In this document: piece by piece, positions 12,301 to 31,344 of the stretch
How positions within the stretch are numbered: position 1 is the stretch's first letter
How the letters are laid out: each line of letters opens with the position of its first letter
Origin: Nipponacmea schrenckii
Taxonomy: Eukaryota; Mollusca; Gastropoda; Lottiidae
Direction of reading: 5' to 3'
Assembly: GCA_030562195.1 (NCBI GenBank)
Contig: CM060203.1
Span: forward strand, 14,760,534 to 14,824,533
DNA length: 64,000 nucleotides
The notes under the pieces: model-generated
What the model was told of the DNA's origin: nothing
Databases searched by the model: none
The model's input: the letters and a program-made list of their open reading frames with translations, nothing else
Translations under genes and position numbers: made by a program

Positions 12301-15127
12301 TAAGTGAATAAATGTAAATAATAAATCTGTGGAAACTATATTTTTAAAATATTATTTATTGGAGGTTAGGTTGGAATTTCATGGCTACCACTCTGGGACC
12401 TATAAACTCATTAAATCTATGGTTAAGAGAAACAGAACTTAATATGATAATATATAATCTCTTATTTTAAATATGTATTTTATAGAGTTTTAATAAATTT
12501 TATTTTCCAGGGCTGTTTCCTTTTTCTTTACCTGTCAGAAAACAAAAAGAGAAATCTGCTAATGTTATGGAATAAGCATTGAATCCCACATACAGACTTA
12601 GACATTGTCTTATTACCTTGTATAAAACTAAGCACCTTACCTTGTATAGGCATGGTATAGAGAACAGTTTTTCTATAATGAATGAACTGATTTGATATGT
12701 TTGAGACTTCCTAGAAAAGTTCTAGGGCCAGTTTTGATTGAATAAGTAATTTCACTCACTTACGTATTACGTTCTACCATGGTATCGAGGAAGAATGATG
12801 AACGTAGATGTAGTTTGGATACAATGTGGAACAAGCAGCTCATTGCTTTTATCCTATTTGATTAACTACAGAAGGACAGAGAATGTTGAAAATCACTTGA
12901 AGAGTAGGCTCATGCTGCTGTCCTGGCAAAGTTTCCAAAAGTGCACACTGCATGGCACTGCCAGTCATTTAGCCTATTAGGTGCAGAAGAGTAGGAATCT
13001 GAAACTCCATTTCAGGTGGTCATTAAAGGGTTGAGAGCATACATCATAAAAAAACAATGACTGGACAACTCAACCTAATCCATGACATAAATTATACTAA
13101 TTATTTATTTTAAGGTAGTTCCATGGTCAAACTTGAAAAATAACCAAATGTTTCAGTAACAATTTTATTTTTATAAAGAATCCCACAAAATATATAATTT
13201 ATATAGCCCTAAAAGACAAGATATCCTGTGGTTTAATCAAATATTGCATAGCGATAATGGACAAAACATTTCATAATAAGAAATTTTTAAAATCAAATAA
13301 TATAGAAGTATGTTCTTTATAAAATTTCAAAATTTGTTCGTTGCTTTAGCATCAGAGTAAATATACAACTTTAAAGGTATACTGCATGGTAGAATGAACA
13401 TACAATTCAAAAAATTTTAACTTGGCTGCACGACAACTGCTGTCATAAATAACAGAATCCTTATATAATTGGATAAATCCAAAAAAACTTAGTAATTATC
13501 CATAAATGTTAAAAATTTAAAACTTAGCCAATAACAGCATATATTCAGTATTGGGTGTTATAGAAGATACTCTCCTATGGAAGCACTGGCCAAGGTCACA
13601 AGAAGAGAATATACATTTTCCTTCACATTTCTGTTATTACATAAAGTAATGATTCAGTAGTAGACTAACCTACTGTCATAAATAACATAACAGAATTCTT
13701 ATATAATCAGATGAATCCAAAAATAAATTGCAAATTGTTGTCAATTCTAAGACACAGTATCACTTTAAACGAATAGCAAGATTAGTAAATTATTAGTAAC
13801 ATTTTGTTATCACATTTATATACAGGCAAAAGAGACCTGAAAATATACAAATGTTTAAAGGCAATTTTCACACACATGATTTTCCATCTAAAAATTTACA
13901 CTTTCTACAAAACTAAAAGTTGCTTGGGTGAAAATGTGTCTTCACCATATAATTTTATAGCAACTGGTTAAGTTACAAGTCATAAAAATTAAATGGATTT
14001 CTTATAATATGGAGAATTTAAAAGCATGATGTTCAGATGAAATACACTAAGATGAAATGTCAAAATATATATATAAAAAATACATTGCACGCATTATAAA
14101 TATAAATCTGTCAACATGACAGGTATAAATGAGAAAGACATTTGTGCATACCCAGTTCACATTTTTCAAATAATGATCAGCACAATACCAGTCTAAACTG
14201 TATAGTTTTCTTTTACAATTTATTCTAGTTATTCTACCTCAAAGACCTGTAAGAAGCTGCTGTTGGCTGAAGTCGACAAGCAACTTAATGCTGGACAGAA
14301 GTAAACTTTTCAAATAATTATAGTAGTAAATTGAAGTCAATGAAAGTCAAAGTTAAGCAGCTTAAAAGTTCAGCCAAGTTGGTGACATTTATCAATATGA
14401 ATTGTTCAAAGGTTTAATTTGTACCAAGGCTGACGCTGTTAAAATTCTTTACAATAAGCAACTTGACCTACAATCATAATTTTTCTTGGAAACACCTGTG
14501 ACAATGTCCTGATTAAAATAACTACATGAAAAGGTTGGTGAGTTAAAGCCAACCAGCACAACAAATTTATGTTAAGTATATAGAAGAAAATCCCACAAAA
14601 TCAAAAGAATGAAAATGGCTATGTAAAATATATTTGTGTAAGCTTATATGAAAACAAAAATGAAGCCTTGATGATAAATAAAACACACAAGATTTGCACA
14701 ACGTTCTTTTTAGAATATTAACACTGTTTCAGACTTTTAAAAAGTTTAAATTAAAGCATCAATAAGTTTCATGTGGCAAAGTTTGCTAAATGAATATGAT
14801 TTTGTCTAGAGAAGATGTGCTGTGTTCCTGTGCCAAACTAAAATTGTCAAAAGATGTATATGATGCATAAAACGTCAAAATTAATGCCATTCATAAGCTA
14901 AAATTCGGAGGAAAAACTCAATCCTGGTAATGTGAATTGTAAAATGGAATAAAAATTTTGTTTAAATATATTGCAAAAGCACAAGTTGAAAGTGGACGAA
15001 TGAAATTGCTAAGCAAAAAGCAAGCTCTTAAATGTTATGTTACAATGCATTAGCTGGCATTTTGTTGGCTACAACCAATAAATATACTGTATCAAAGTGG
15101 TATGTGGGGGTTTGCAAAGATGGCAGC
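12301..15127 (-). other. Intergenic and probable 3' UTR of CHPF
   Basis: No gene is supported. The right part probably includes the 3' UTR of the minus-strand CHPF gene. Minus-strand polyadenylation signals (TTTATT on the + strand) occur at several places, for example 14219-14224, and I cannot choose among them. A TTAA-bounded MITE copy lies at about 13372-13766. A fragment with TTAGCCTATTAGGTGCAGAA (12969) belongs to a dispersed family also seen near 25360, 55640, 56080 and 59960. Confidence 0.4.
13370..13766. mobile_element. TTAA-bounded MITE, copy A
   Basis: Left end TTAAAGGTATACTGCATG and right end CAGTATCACTTTAA are inverted copies of each other with mismatches. The interior repeats TCATAAATAACAGAATCC twice, the signature of the family described at 19977-20295. 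No coding capacity. Confidence 0.55.
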
Positions 15128-18100
15128 TTAATTAATATTTTTCAGGATTTCAATTTTACCAGCATCTGATTGCGAATTCGCCCCTAACTTTTCCATGTGT
15201 TCATAAACTAATTTAGCAAGCTGTCCACGATTGGCTAATCCTAATGACCTCCGGGTCAAACAGCGTTGGAATTTTTTGGAAGGGGCAGATGAGGGGCATG
15301 TGAAACTCTTGTATTTGTGTTTAAAGGCAGGTTCAATGGCACGGAAAACATGAAGTTTTTGAGTTTTAATAAACATGTCGTAAATATCGTACTCTTGCGC
15401 TTCCTCGGCTGTAATCTGTTTACGCATTTCATTGAAATCAGAAACATAGAAACTGCTATGTTCGTAAGAATTTGGGTCATAATGCCCCGTTTTGCTATTA
15501 ATATCAATAGTGCTAGGATAGGGCTTTTTATCGTAAATCAAATTTGGTTTATATTGCCAAAATCCAATGGGAAAAAATACTTGCCAACCTTCGATGGTAT
15601 TCATACGCACTCGGTTAAAGTAATCTGAAGCTAGTTCCATACCTACGCTACAAAGTAAGATGAGTGAATTGGTTGAAAATCGACCAATGACTTCATCCAT
15701 GACAAAAAGATCAGAAATGTAAGCCTCTTGATGAAGAAGGCTAACCCAGGAAATTTTTCCTCCATTTTGGTACTTCTTCTCATAATATGCTACCAAACTT
15801 TTTAATACATTGTAAATGTCGTCTGGTCCATCCTGGACTTGATGTTTATAAACAAACACAATCAATAAATATGTATCTTCACCTGGATCCAAACAGGTTT
15901 TGGCGTAAGCATCTAGAAAATTGGCAACACCATCTTTTTCATCTTCTGTCACTGGCAACACCATGTTGACCCTCGTATTTTCGGTGACATATGGCATGGG
16001 CACAATTTCTACACGACCCAGAGGTCGTACAAGATGAACTCTCTTCTCGACCTCAGTATTTTGGTGAGATATGTCCCGTAGAATCAAATCCATGGTGTAC
16101 TCCATTCCTCGTTGAGGATCAAACCGACGATATCCATTCAGCAATTTAGAATACAGATAAATATTTCCATATTTTTGGTTCAGACGATCTACAGAGATCT
16201 TTATCACATCTTGAACGTCCAGCTTATCTTCTCCTACAAAAAACAAGATATAACATTGGATGTATTTTGATACGCTCCAGCATCCCTTTTAGAGATTCCA
16301 TATATAGCTTGTATATCAGAACTTGAACCCAGCAAGGGTTGAGATTAAAAAAAGGGGTAATATATTGTTTAGCCTTAGCTTTAGAAATCTTATTTAAGCT
16401 TTTGCCATAGCATCATTTATCAGGGCTGCGTTACTCTCAGGTATGATGTTATACGTCTGTGTCGCCTCCAGTCTATTAGAGCTCCTTGGTTGAGATAGTA
16501 CCTTGAGATTTATCTTATCTTTAAAGACATAGAAAACAAAAACAAATTTCAGTATGAAATGCCCTGTTTTAATGCCTTAATTTAGCAAATAGCTCATTTC
16601 GAATTTCTCTTCAGAAGTATCTCACCTTTAAGTTCTACTAGATTTGTAAAGTCATCTTTGAAGTAAATATGTGTTTCAGTGAAATAGTCCCAACGAATGA
16701 CATCAAATCTACTTTTGGGTTTATATGGCTCAGGTACACCTGCAAGATATTAAGTTTATATTTAAACATTAGAAATAGGAAATGTCTGATATTCCTTGCC
16801 CCAATTAACTGGTATGTAGAGAGTTAAGGGCAATATTGGTGATATATATTCACCAATATGGATATCACAATATTGAGAATTAATGTAACACAAAATGTGT
16901 TAATCACAATATTTCTTATTTATACTGTTCTTGGTAACACATATAATATATCTTTATTTGTAAAAAACAATAATCTGCAAAACAACCTAGTCATTATAAG
17001 ATAGCATTTAATAACATCTGTTTCATATATATTGAGTTATTTTTTAGATGAGCTTATCTGATCAAATATCTGAGAGTATATCATGATAATAACTGTATAT
17101 TTAAATACATTGTACACATGAATTACTGTTATTTGTTAGATAATGATAGATATCATGATAATAACTATATATTGAAATACACATGAATTACTGTTATATC
17201 TGAGATTATAACATGATAGTTACTGTATATTGAAATATGGCATGAATTACTCTTACCTATAGGCCAACTGACACCTTCTCGACCCCCAGGGGCAAATTGA
17301 CTCATATACATAATATTATCCTTGGTCTTCTCTATTTCTTGTCTGGTCTGATTAAGCTCATGCTGGCAATAATATCTACAATTATAAACCATTCATTACT
17401 GACAAGCTTGGGGATCATTTGGTATAAAAATATACAGTCCAATACCTTGACATCATTAGGCACTCATGTAAAATCTAATCAAAATTGCTACATTTTCAAA
17501 TAAAAATGCCTTATGATGTCAAGGTATTAGAGAAAGTTTGTAACACTTTGACATTATGAAGTTGATTATTGATAGATATGATTCTTCTGATAACTGGCTG
17601 GAAAACATCACATTTCGTGAGAGAGTGAGTTCATTTACATTTCAGATAGACATCATGAGCTGCACAAGCCAAAATACAGTGCCACATCAGTACTCAGTAG
17701 GCTAGCATACCTGTGAAGTTTGTAATGGTTGATGTCATCTGGCATGGGAAAAACTGTGATAGAATTGTTGAATTCCTCCTTAATTTTCAACTTGCCAATT
17801 TCGTCATCAAAATCAAAATCTGTTACTTTATGGGTTATATAAGCTTTGTTCTAAAATGGAAAAATTAAAAAAATTTGCCCCACTTAGAAGTGTAAATTTT
17901 TCTCCACAGCACATTATGCTATGTGTTGTGAATAGCACTACTTCATTCTTAACCTTATCAAGTTCGTGAATTTACCCTCATTGTGCACTGCATGGCACTG
18001 AACTTAATAATTAACTTAAACCTACCAGTATTCACATGCACAATTTTTCATTATTTGTATACATACCCCAGTATGGTCTTGACAACTAAGGTCAGTAGCA

Positions 18101-19586
18101 TGTTGAATACATTTGCCCAGATTTAAACTGGGATCTGCAGAGTGACAATTAGTGTTACACCAATCTAAATCACTTAATATCCTTGATAATATAGACTGAA
18201 ATATAAAATTAATATTATCAATAATTAACAGAGTTTTATCGTATACTACTCAATTTAGTAACAAGGATAAACAACTAGTGAGGACTAGTCTTATTCACCT
18301 GATGACGACAAGTGTGATTGTCAAAACTATGTGTATCATTCTTATTAAATTGTCGCTTAAAAAGATTCAAATTCATCTTAATAATTTTAACAATCTAGCA
18401 TGAATTAAGCGTCTACCATGATTTACACTTCAAGTGTTCTGTAGCATATTTGATATGTGGGGCCTCAGTGAGACACTTGCTTGCCATGGTTCAATACCAG
18501 CAAATGCCAACTTATTACCTTAGGATTTTTTAACCTAGTTTCCCCCTGTCAGTGATGTTGGAGGGGCTGATGGACAAGTTAAAGCATCTAGTCTTTCAGA
18601 TGGGATCAATAAACCGAGGCCCTGTGTGCTACAGGCTGTGCATGACAAGGATTCCTCGACGGTTAGAAATCAGACAAAAAGGCTAACAATGCCATGTCCT
18701 TATGTATTGGGTCTGACACATGTAAAATAAAGAGTTTATTATTATCATTATTATGTTTACCACTGTTTCTAAACTAGCTGTCCTGATTAGGATGTTATAT
18801 CTGAAACATGGATCAGCATGTGATTAAACAAATTAAATAAAATACCTGAGAGAGTAAGACACCACCTTCTAGAGGACAGTAGTTACCACTTGCTTCTTTT
18901 AAAGCTTGAGGAAATCCCATATAAACATGTTGACTGACACTAATATGGTTGATCAGATCTGCTAACTTTTCTCCACGAATATATGCACGGTCAGACACAA
19001 ATAGATAATAGTCATAGGTCTCCGGATAATGTTCGGAAACATACTTCAAAACATGGAGGGGCACAAGATGAGGATACTTGTCAGAAAAACTCACAACGGA
19101 CATCCCCTGAGGCAATGTCTGACCCTTTTCTTCCATGAAAAATACAATTTTGGTTGCATGTTGATGTACGGTTTTGTTAATAGCAACTCCGAGAGTGTCA
19201 ATGGTATTTTTTGATGTTATCACACCAATGAATAAACGTTCCCTGATGCCCAGTTCAGTGGAAGCATACCTTGGACGTATTAATTTTTTGACAGGTCCAC
19301 CTTTTGGTTGAACGTGAGTATTTTGAGTTCTAAGTCGTGGTTCGAATTTTTCATTATCCTCATGAGTTACATCTTTCACTTCTCGAATGTTTATCATTTC
19401 TTGTGGATCCTGTTTAGCAAAAAATGTTTCGCAACTGTCCTCACTAAATGGAACATACATCATACTCATAGCGATACCCAAACTGACGCCAATAATGGCA
19501 GGAAGGAGCAGACGGCAACATTTGGGATCAATGATGACATTTATGGTGTTGTAACACTGAAGTAGGGTTATATTGTGACGTCCCAT
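15128..19586 (-). CDS. CHPF: Chondroitin polymerizing factor (chondroitin sulfate synthase 2-like)
   Basis: Six exons on the minus strand: 19586-18846, 18195-18067, 17850-17711, 17375-17257, 16739-16626 and 16233-15128, giving 782 residues (vertebrate CHPF is about 775). Residues about 26-45 form the signal anchor of a type II Golgi protein. The N-terminal beta3-glycosyltransferase-like domain opens with RYASTELGIRERLFIGVITS; the C-terminal chondroitin N-acetylgalactosaminyltransferase-like domain contains LLNGYRRFDPQRGMEYTMDL and NTIEGWQVFFPIGFWQYKP. CHPF works with chondroitin synthase in the Golgi to lengthen the glucuronic acid/N-acetylgalactosamine chain. At the positions where active chondroitin synthases carry metal-binding DDD and DVD motifs, this protein has SDR (YLFVSDRAYIRG) and a non-acidic SVG (LILLCSVGMELASD), which supports CHPF rather than CHSY. 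The minus-strand ATG at 19586 is the first ATG of the open frame. Confidence 0.93.
17441..17527. repeat. Short palindromic element in intron 3 of CHPF
   Basis: AATACCTTGACATCATTAGGCA at the left is answered by TGCCTTATGATGTCAAGGTATT at the right, leaving about 40 bp between. The same GTCAAGGTATTAG end appears at 55108-55120 and in weaker form at 55290. It looks like a tiny MITE. Confidence 0.6.
18445..18760 (+). mobile_element. tRNA-related SINE-like element
   Basis: Contains an internal polymerase III B-box match, GGTTCAATACC (18488-18498), and ends in AATAAAGAGTTTATTATTA with a short trinucleotide-repeat tail. It lies in intron 1 of CHPF on the opposite strand. Copy borders are approximate and the A-box is not clear. 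Confidence 0.5.
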
Positions 19587-21649
19587 TTTGAAAATCACCA
19601 AACTATTCCAATTTCAATCTTAATTTATAGATGGTCATCAAAAATATTCAACTTTTATCCAAATACTCGCCTGTTGATAAAACTGATTTCAAAATAAGTA
19701 GAAACAATCTGAAAAAATAAAATCATTAAACATTAGGATACTTTTCATCATGGTTTGAAAACTTGTAAATTTGTGGCCTAGGCCTATATACTGGTAATCT
19801 ATAAATTTATTATAAAGCTTATATACATTTAGTTAAATTAAATTTAATGAAATAACATAAAACTATATAAGCATAGCTAACACTTATCTGTATGGTAATT
19901 AAAACATACACTGTACAAAAGTCAACATAATATATTATATGAAATATTGATTTAAATTGCTGCGTTAACACATTGTTTAAAGGAATACTGCCACTTAGCA
20001 TCAACATAAAATTTTAGTTCTCAAAAATGGTCGATATGAGTAAATATTCATCAGTGAACTTACCTGGCATCATAAAGTAACAGAATCCCTTAAAATCTAG
20101 AAAACTCTCAAAACTAGTCATTTTTGAAAAATGGTTAATCAATTTATTAAGCGTTTTTCAATGATTAATACATATAGTTTTTTGGATATCAATTTATTTT
20201 TTTTATGGTATTTATGCTGATGAATAGAGCTCGTATTGACCAAGTTTGAAATTTTCAAATTTTTATGTTCATTTTAATACCTATTATTCCTTTAATAAGA
20301 TTATTCGTAGAACTGATTTACCAGTAATCACAATTCAAGTTTTTAAGCTATCATACAATCCACTTGATACAACTTCCCTACCATAAAGAATTCCTCTGAC
20401 TGATGTAACAACTTCAACAATATTTGGGTCAATCAATGAAAAGTTTATTCACTCCTTAATTCCTACTACTGTAACATCTGCAATCTATCTAATAAATCAA
20501 ATTGCGGACTCTGACGCAGTTAAAGTTGTTATCTCTAGTCAGAAATTATTACATATTATGAGAGCAGCATATTGTAAAAATATCACAAAAAAACTTCTTA
20601 GCTCGTAAAGTCATATTAAACTGTGATTTTGATTACTGCTGCCTATTCACTATCAAACTCCTTGCAAACACCTTTAACAACTTATACCTAATACCAAACT
20701 AATACCTTAACAAAAAAAATTAAATACAGAAAACACCTTGCTTGGTCCAAGGACCAGCTTGACCTTCTTCCATTAACTTCCAATAAAATTGAACTTGCCT
20801 GAACCAAAATGTAAATCATTCCACAAATAATTCTGAAAAAATTATGATTCAAGATGGCAATACCAAAATGGAAAAAGTAATAAACTTTACTTACCTAACC
20901 AATGTCGGCAATGACCATAATTAGAAGGCCTGGCTTTTTCAACAAGCACACTGACTGAATGAGTGAATGAATGTCAAACTATTTACCATATTATTAAGAT
21001 GCATTATACCAACACTGGAAAACGTAAATTAGCATGATTGAATAATAAAAGAATGACAGGTGTGACCAACATTTGATATATATAAGGGTTGGGTCAATTT
21101 TATTTTACTGCTTGGTTGATTAGATCTACTGATTAGTATGTCAAACTTCTTACATTTCCTTCTTTACTGTTTTCAATTTGTACAGGTTAGATGCAGGTTT
21201 TTTTCCTAGATCCTTAAATAATAATTTGAGAAAGCAATACCGATACAATACCTCTTTTCTGCCATTTTGGTGACATTTTCGTCATATATATAGATGAAGG
21301 TAATGCCTTGTTGGATTTGGCCTATTTCTTTTATTTATTTTTCTTAGAATCCATGGTGCGTTCGATTACACTTGGGGTTTGTTTGATTCATAAAAGAATC
21401 TATGGGATTTTTATCATTTTATTTTTAAACACACCAGTACGAAGACAGAAATTTCAAATACTTTTCAAATCTGTACTTTTGTTAAAAGTAAAAAAGAAAT
21501 CATTTAGCGTCGAGTCACCGATTGCTGACGATTAATTACTAGATGGAAAAGAATTTGAAAGAAACACATCTAAATATTTCTCTCGAAAAGTACCCATCTC
21601 GAACGCAGCTTACAGTGAAACGCGAGATTTCACGATATTTAAAATCAAG
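19587..21649. other. Shared upstream region of CHPF and PSMC5
   Basis: The two genes are divergent with about 2 kb between start codons. The PSMC5-proximal part (21570-21656) has CGCGAGATTTCACG and a YY1-like AAGATGGCGG at the start codon. A MITE occupies 19977-20295. The rest is AT-rich without coding signal. Confidence 0.45.
19977..20295. mobile_element. TTAA-bounded MITE, copy B (best preserved)
   Basis: The left end TTTAAAGGAATACTG and the right end ATTATTCCTTTAA are inverted, and both lie at TTAA. The interior has TTCATCAGTGAACTTACCTG, CATAAAGTAACAGAATCCCT and CCAAGTTTGAAATTTT, phrases that recur at copies A, C, D and E. No reading frame. The TTAA flank is the target preferred by piggyBac-type transposases, so mobilisation by such an enzyme is inferred. 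Confidence 0.65.
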
Positions 21650-27145
<5,496 letters not shown>

Positions 27146-28446
27146 TGGAGAAAAGATGTTATGTTTATTGTGTATATTTATTACATCAATGGCTGTTTTC
27201 ATTGTCACTTCATATACAGACTTTTACACCAAAACTACCATTAGCAATATTTAGTGGTATTTTTGCAGATGTAACAAAATATTCTCATATTTGAACTCGT
27301 CCTAAAAACAATGAACCATTCATTTTGCCAATACCTTTTAAATAGAAAGTTTTTTTTTAATTACTAGGCAACCTCATGAAAGGGTCATGAACAGCTTCAT
27401 GGACACTCTAAAAATATTTCTTCAGATAGTTTTGTTGTGAAAGTAACAATCCATGTTTGCCATTTATTAAAGTCAATGTATGTTTATTCTCTCAAGCATT
27501 TTCATCTAATGAATGCATTTCCATCTATTGATAACCGAGTGAATTTTGATAGATGGTTGTAAAAAAAGGAAAATAAAATACGATAATTGTTTAGCTGCGT
27601 TGATTTGGGGATCAGAAATAATGAGGGGTTTGGTTATTGTTTCATTAGAAAACCAAGATAGTGTTTTTTCTCCCATATTAAATTTGTCGTCTACCACTGT
27701 CCATCTGTCTGTCATTATTTAGTATTGGAATATCAGAACCTTTGTTTTATGCTTTAGCTTAGAGTTAAGATTGAAAATCTATAATGATTGTAGTGAAAAG
27801 GCTTCAGAGTTTGCATTTTGATGTCACTTTACCAGTTCTCAAAAAGATACTCGTTTTTTGTTGATTTAGTTTCTAAGAGATGTGTTCTGATCTGACCAGT
27901 GGACATTTCAAGTGAATTTTTCAGAATTTGTTCGGATAATAAGAAAATCCCATCAGATTTGAGAGATCGAACGGTAAATTTCTAGAAATAAATTAGTTGT
28001 TGTCTGAATTTGATAAAATGTAGTTGCCTCCCTTGATTTTTCTTGTCAATCAAACTTCAAACCGACGTCTGTCTAATGTTTATAATAGTTTCTCAGAGGC
28101 AGTTACAGAATAGTAATATTTATTGCACAGTTTTCATGAGTTTGCCAATTTAAAAGCCAAGAATCAAAGATGAGATCCAGGTTGGTTAATTAATGTATTA
28201 TGATGCAAGCCATATATGGGGGTGCCAAATACATACATACATAGGCCTACTATAGAGAAATATGAAATTAATTTGCTTTTAAATTAATCAAAAATGCAAA
28301 TCCTCATATGATGGGCCTATCACAAAGTTTCCCTTTAAAATAGATGACAATGATTACATGTAGCCTATAAAATACAATCACTTGTGATCACTTTTAAGAG
28401 TTTATAATCACTTCATTTGATGAGATTGGAAAAGTGGTATTGATTA
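27146..28446. other. Convergent intergenic region between PSMC5 and the zinc-finger gene
   Basis: Contains the probable 3' UTR of PSMC5 (AATAAA at 27572-27577) and, on the other strand, that of the zinc-finger gene. No exon is supported and no distinct repeat was recognised. Confidence 0.45.
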
Positions 28447-30837
28447 TTATGAATTTTCATCTGAAATATTGATCTGAATTTCAAAATCTATTTTCTCTGA
28501 ATCTCTATCATTCTCATCATTAATACCATGATCATCAGCATCATTTTCTGTATCATCATTGCCATCGGCATTATTCTCAGTCATGGCATCATCAAAGCCA
28601 CACCCTTCAGCAATAGAAATCTTGGAATTTCCATTCACAATATTATTATCAGCAAAGTTAATCTTGACATCAGTACACACATTATTGTCTGCAGTTTTGG
28701 CATTATCATCAACATAATCATCACACTTCTTAGCATGAAGGCCATCATCATTATCATCTTCATCTTCTGAATATAAATAATCAGCCATACTCGATCGCTT
28801 TAAAAACTTTCTTCTTGATGATCTGCGTGTTTGTCCCAATGGAGAAGCTGAACGCTTCTTAGAATTGGAACTAGTTTCATTTTCAGATTTTTCTAGTTCT
28901 TTGTTGCTCTTGATGTTTCTTTCCACAGATGCAACTTTGTGCACAGAAATTATGTGCCTCTTTATGTGACTATTATTCCTAAATGATTTATCACAAATGC
29001 CACATTTATAAGGTTTTTCCTCAGAATGTGTTTTCAAATGCCTGTTAAAGTCTGATCGTGTTTTGCAGCCATGTTTGCAGATGTCACAATTGAAAGGTCG
29101 TTCTTCATTATGGATCATAACATGGCGCTTTAAACTTGAAACATGCACAAAACTTTTCCCACAGACATCACATTTGTTATTTTTTTCTCCGAAATGAACA
29201 CGTTTGTGTGACCATAATTGACTGCTTTGAATAAAGGTAGCATCACATACATCACATTTATAATTCTTCTCACCTGTATGCCATTTTATATGAGCATTGA
29301 CTGCACTTTGGACAGTAAAAGATTTATCACAATAGTTACATTTGTAGGGTTTCTCGCCACTGTGTGTTCTCATGTGTAAATCTAGTCCTTCGATACGAGC
29401 AAATGATTTTGGACATTCTGAACATTTAAAAGGCTTCTCTCCAGTATGTGTAGTCATATGCTTCAACAAGGCATAAGATAAGAAAAAGGACTTTCCACAA
29501 ACATCACAACTGAAGGCTTTAAGCTTCTCGTGTACTCGTTTTTTGTGAGATTGTAATCGACTCATGCTTGTGAAACATTCATCACAGTTGTCACATTTAT
29601 ATGGTTTCTCTCCAGTATGGGAACGTATATGAATTGCCAAATGGTTATTACTATTAAATGCTTTGTCACAAAGTCTACATTTATATGGTAGATCGCCTAT
29701 ATGAAGGCGAACATGAACTTTCAATTGACCTAGGCGAGTAAATTTTTTATCACACACATTACACTCAAGCTTACCTTCTTGTTCATGTTGTGGAATATGA
29801 GATTTGAGGTTTTGAATGTTACTAAATGTTCTAGAACAAAAGTCACATTTGAAGGTCTCGTGTTTCTGAGTTCTTCGATGCTTGTCAAGTTCAGCCTTAC
29901 TTAAAAATTGCATTTGACAATTATTACAGATGTAAGGTAGATTACCAGAATGTGTCATCAGGTGTTTCTGAAATTCTGTTTCGTCTGCTATCATATCATA
30001 ACAGAACATACATTTTATTCCAGAGGGTTTAAGTCGGCGTTCTTCATGAGATTTCACGTGTTCTGTTAAAAGTTTGCCCTCGTTGAAAATCTGCCAACAA
30101 ACCCCACAACGGAATGGATTCTCTAGCATCTCTGGTGTAGCCTTGGGAGCCATTTTTTTCCTTAAACTTCCAATGATTTCTGCCCGAGTATAACCTTTTC
30201 CAGTGTTTAGTTTAGGAAGAGAGTTAGTATCTATTTTACCATTTGGAATGATTTTTGGTAGGGGTAGAACTTTAAACCGTGCTTCGACAGAATTGGTAAT
30301 TTTTTCAGAATTGATATTAATTTCTTCTGTTTCTTTGTGATGACGAACTTGCTTGACATCAACGTTGGTATTGTTTTCACATATTTCTATCGTGTATTCC
30401 TGAGGCTCCTCTTTAATGATTTGAGTTGCTACAGATGTTCCAGAAACTTGAACTGGAGAAGTGTTCAAGTCAGTTTCACCATTTACATTAAGTTCAGTAC
30501 CGGTACCTGAATAAAATAACATTAGTTAATGACAAGGGATATTTATGTAATAACTAATATGAAAAGATAACTTGCATCACAGTAACTTACACCCTCTGGC
30601 AGCTATCAGAAATATACAAGTCTTTAGGGACTATTATAAATATTGTAATATTCATAATACATTTGTAGCTTAAAAACATGGAATTCATCCATATCTCATC
30701 AATTATCTTTTATGCTGTAATTCGATACTTGACTGACTGATATCTCATCTATATATGTTCACATGCATAATATTACCAAGTTTAATTCGAATATGATATA
30801 AACCTATACCCTTTTGGCCAATTGTGTCTACCAACAT
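28447..30837 (-). CDS. C2H2 zinc-finger protein with 14 fingers
   Basis: The main exon runs from 30506 to 28447 on the minus strand. It encodes 14 C2H2 fingers (residues about 139-529 if counted from the ATG at 30522), most joined by TGEKP-like linkers, as in sequence-specific DNA-binding nuclear proteins. An N-terminal part contains IIKEEPQEY, resembling a sumoylation-type KxE site; the C-terminal tail is very acidic (DEDDNDDG and similar). The start is uncertain. The ATG at 30522 lies inside a good acceptor (TTTTATTCAG ending at 30507). A phase-compatible mini-exon at 30837-30810 (starting MLVDTIGQKG) would splice to 30506 and keep the frame, but its donor is mediocre. If unspliced, the protein is 691 residues. 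Zinc-finger arrays evolve too fast to name an ortholog. It is divergent from PCCA, about 500 bp away. Confidence 0.8.
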
Positions 30838-31344
30838 GAAATTTGAACAGACGGGAGACGAGAGGACTAACAGTAACACAGACTGATGGCTATTTAGTTT
30901 ACAGTCTTGTTGGAATATTAAATGTAGGACTAACCCGGACTAGCACAGTGTATATTGGAATGAATTTCAAGCCCAGAATAAGTCGAGAATCTTTCACTGC
31001 AAATGCCGCATTCATGATAAACATCTTCTTGTTTGATTTCCAATTCCATCTTTATTGTCTTTTCTTCATTATAATGGAGAGACCTTGACATTGATTAGGT
31101 GTGACTATTAACTCAAATAGACTCAAAATATACCTTAATTTTGAATTTTATACTCTATATTTTGCTCTCAATTCCCATCGTTCGAACGATTTAAAGGAGT
31201 TCTGCATATTGATCAGTTCGAAGGCATATTTTTTTGTGACAAAGGCCTCAAATATCAATTTTAGTGGGATCCAGTTTAGTCGCACCTACATTAATGTCAA
31301 GGTTATGTCAGCAAGAGCAGATAATTGGAGGTCATTTATACAAA
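30838..31344. other. Shared upstream region of the zinc-finger gene and PCCA
   Basis: About 500 bp between divergent genes. Short open frames here have no recognisable domain. An upstream in-frame ATG for PCCA lies at 31294. No TATA box or other element can be placed with confidence. Confidence 0.4.

Noticed and set aside
28528..28770. Ile-rich plus-strand frame
   Set aside because: Mirror of the acidic Asp/Asn codons of the zinc-finger protein tail on the other strand.
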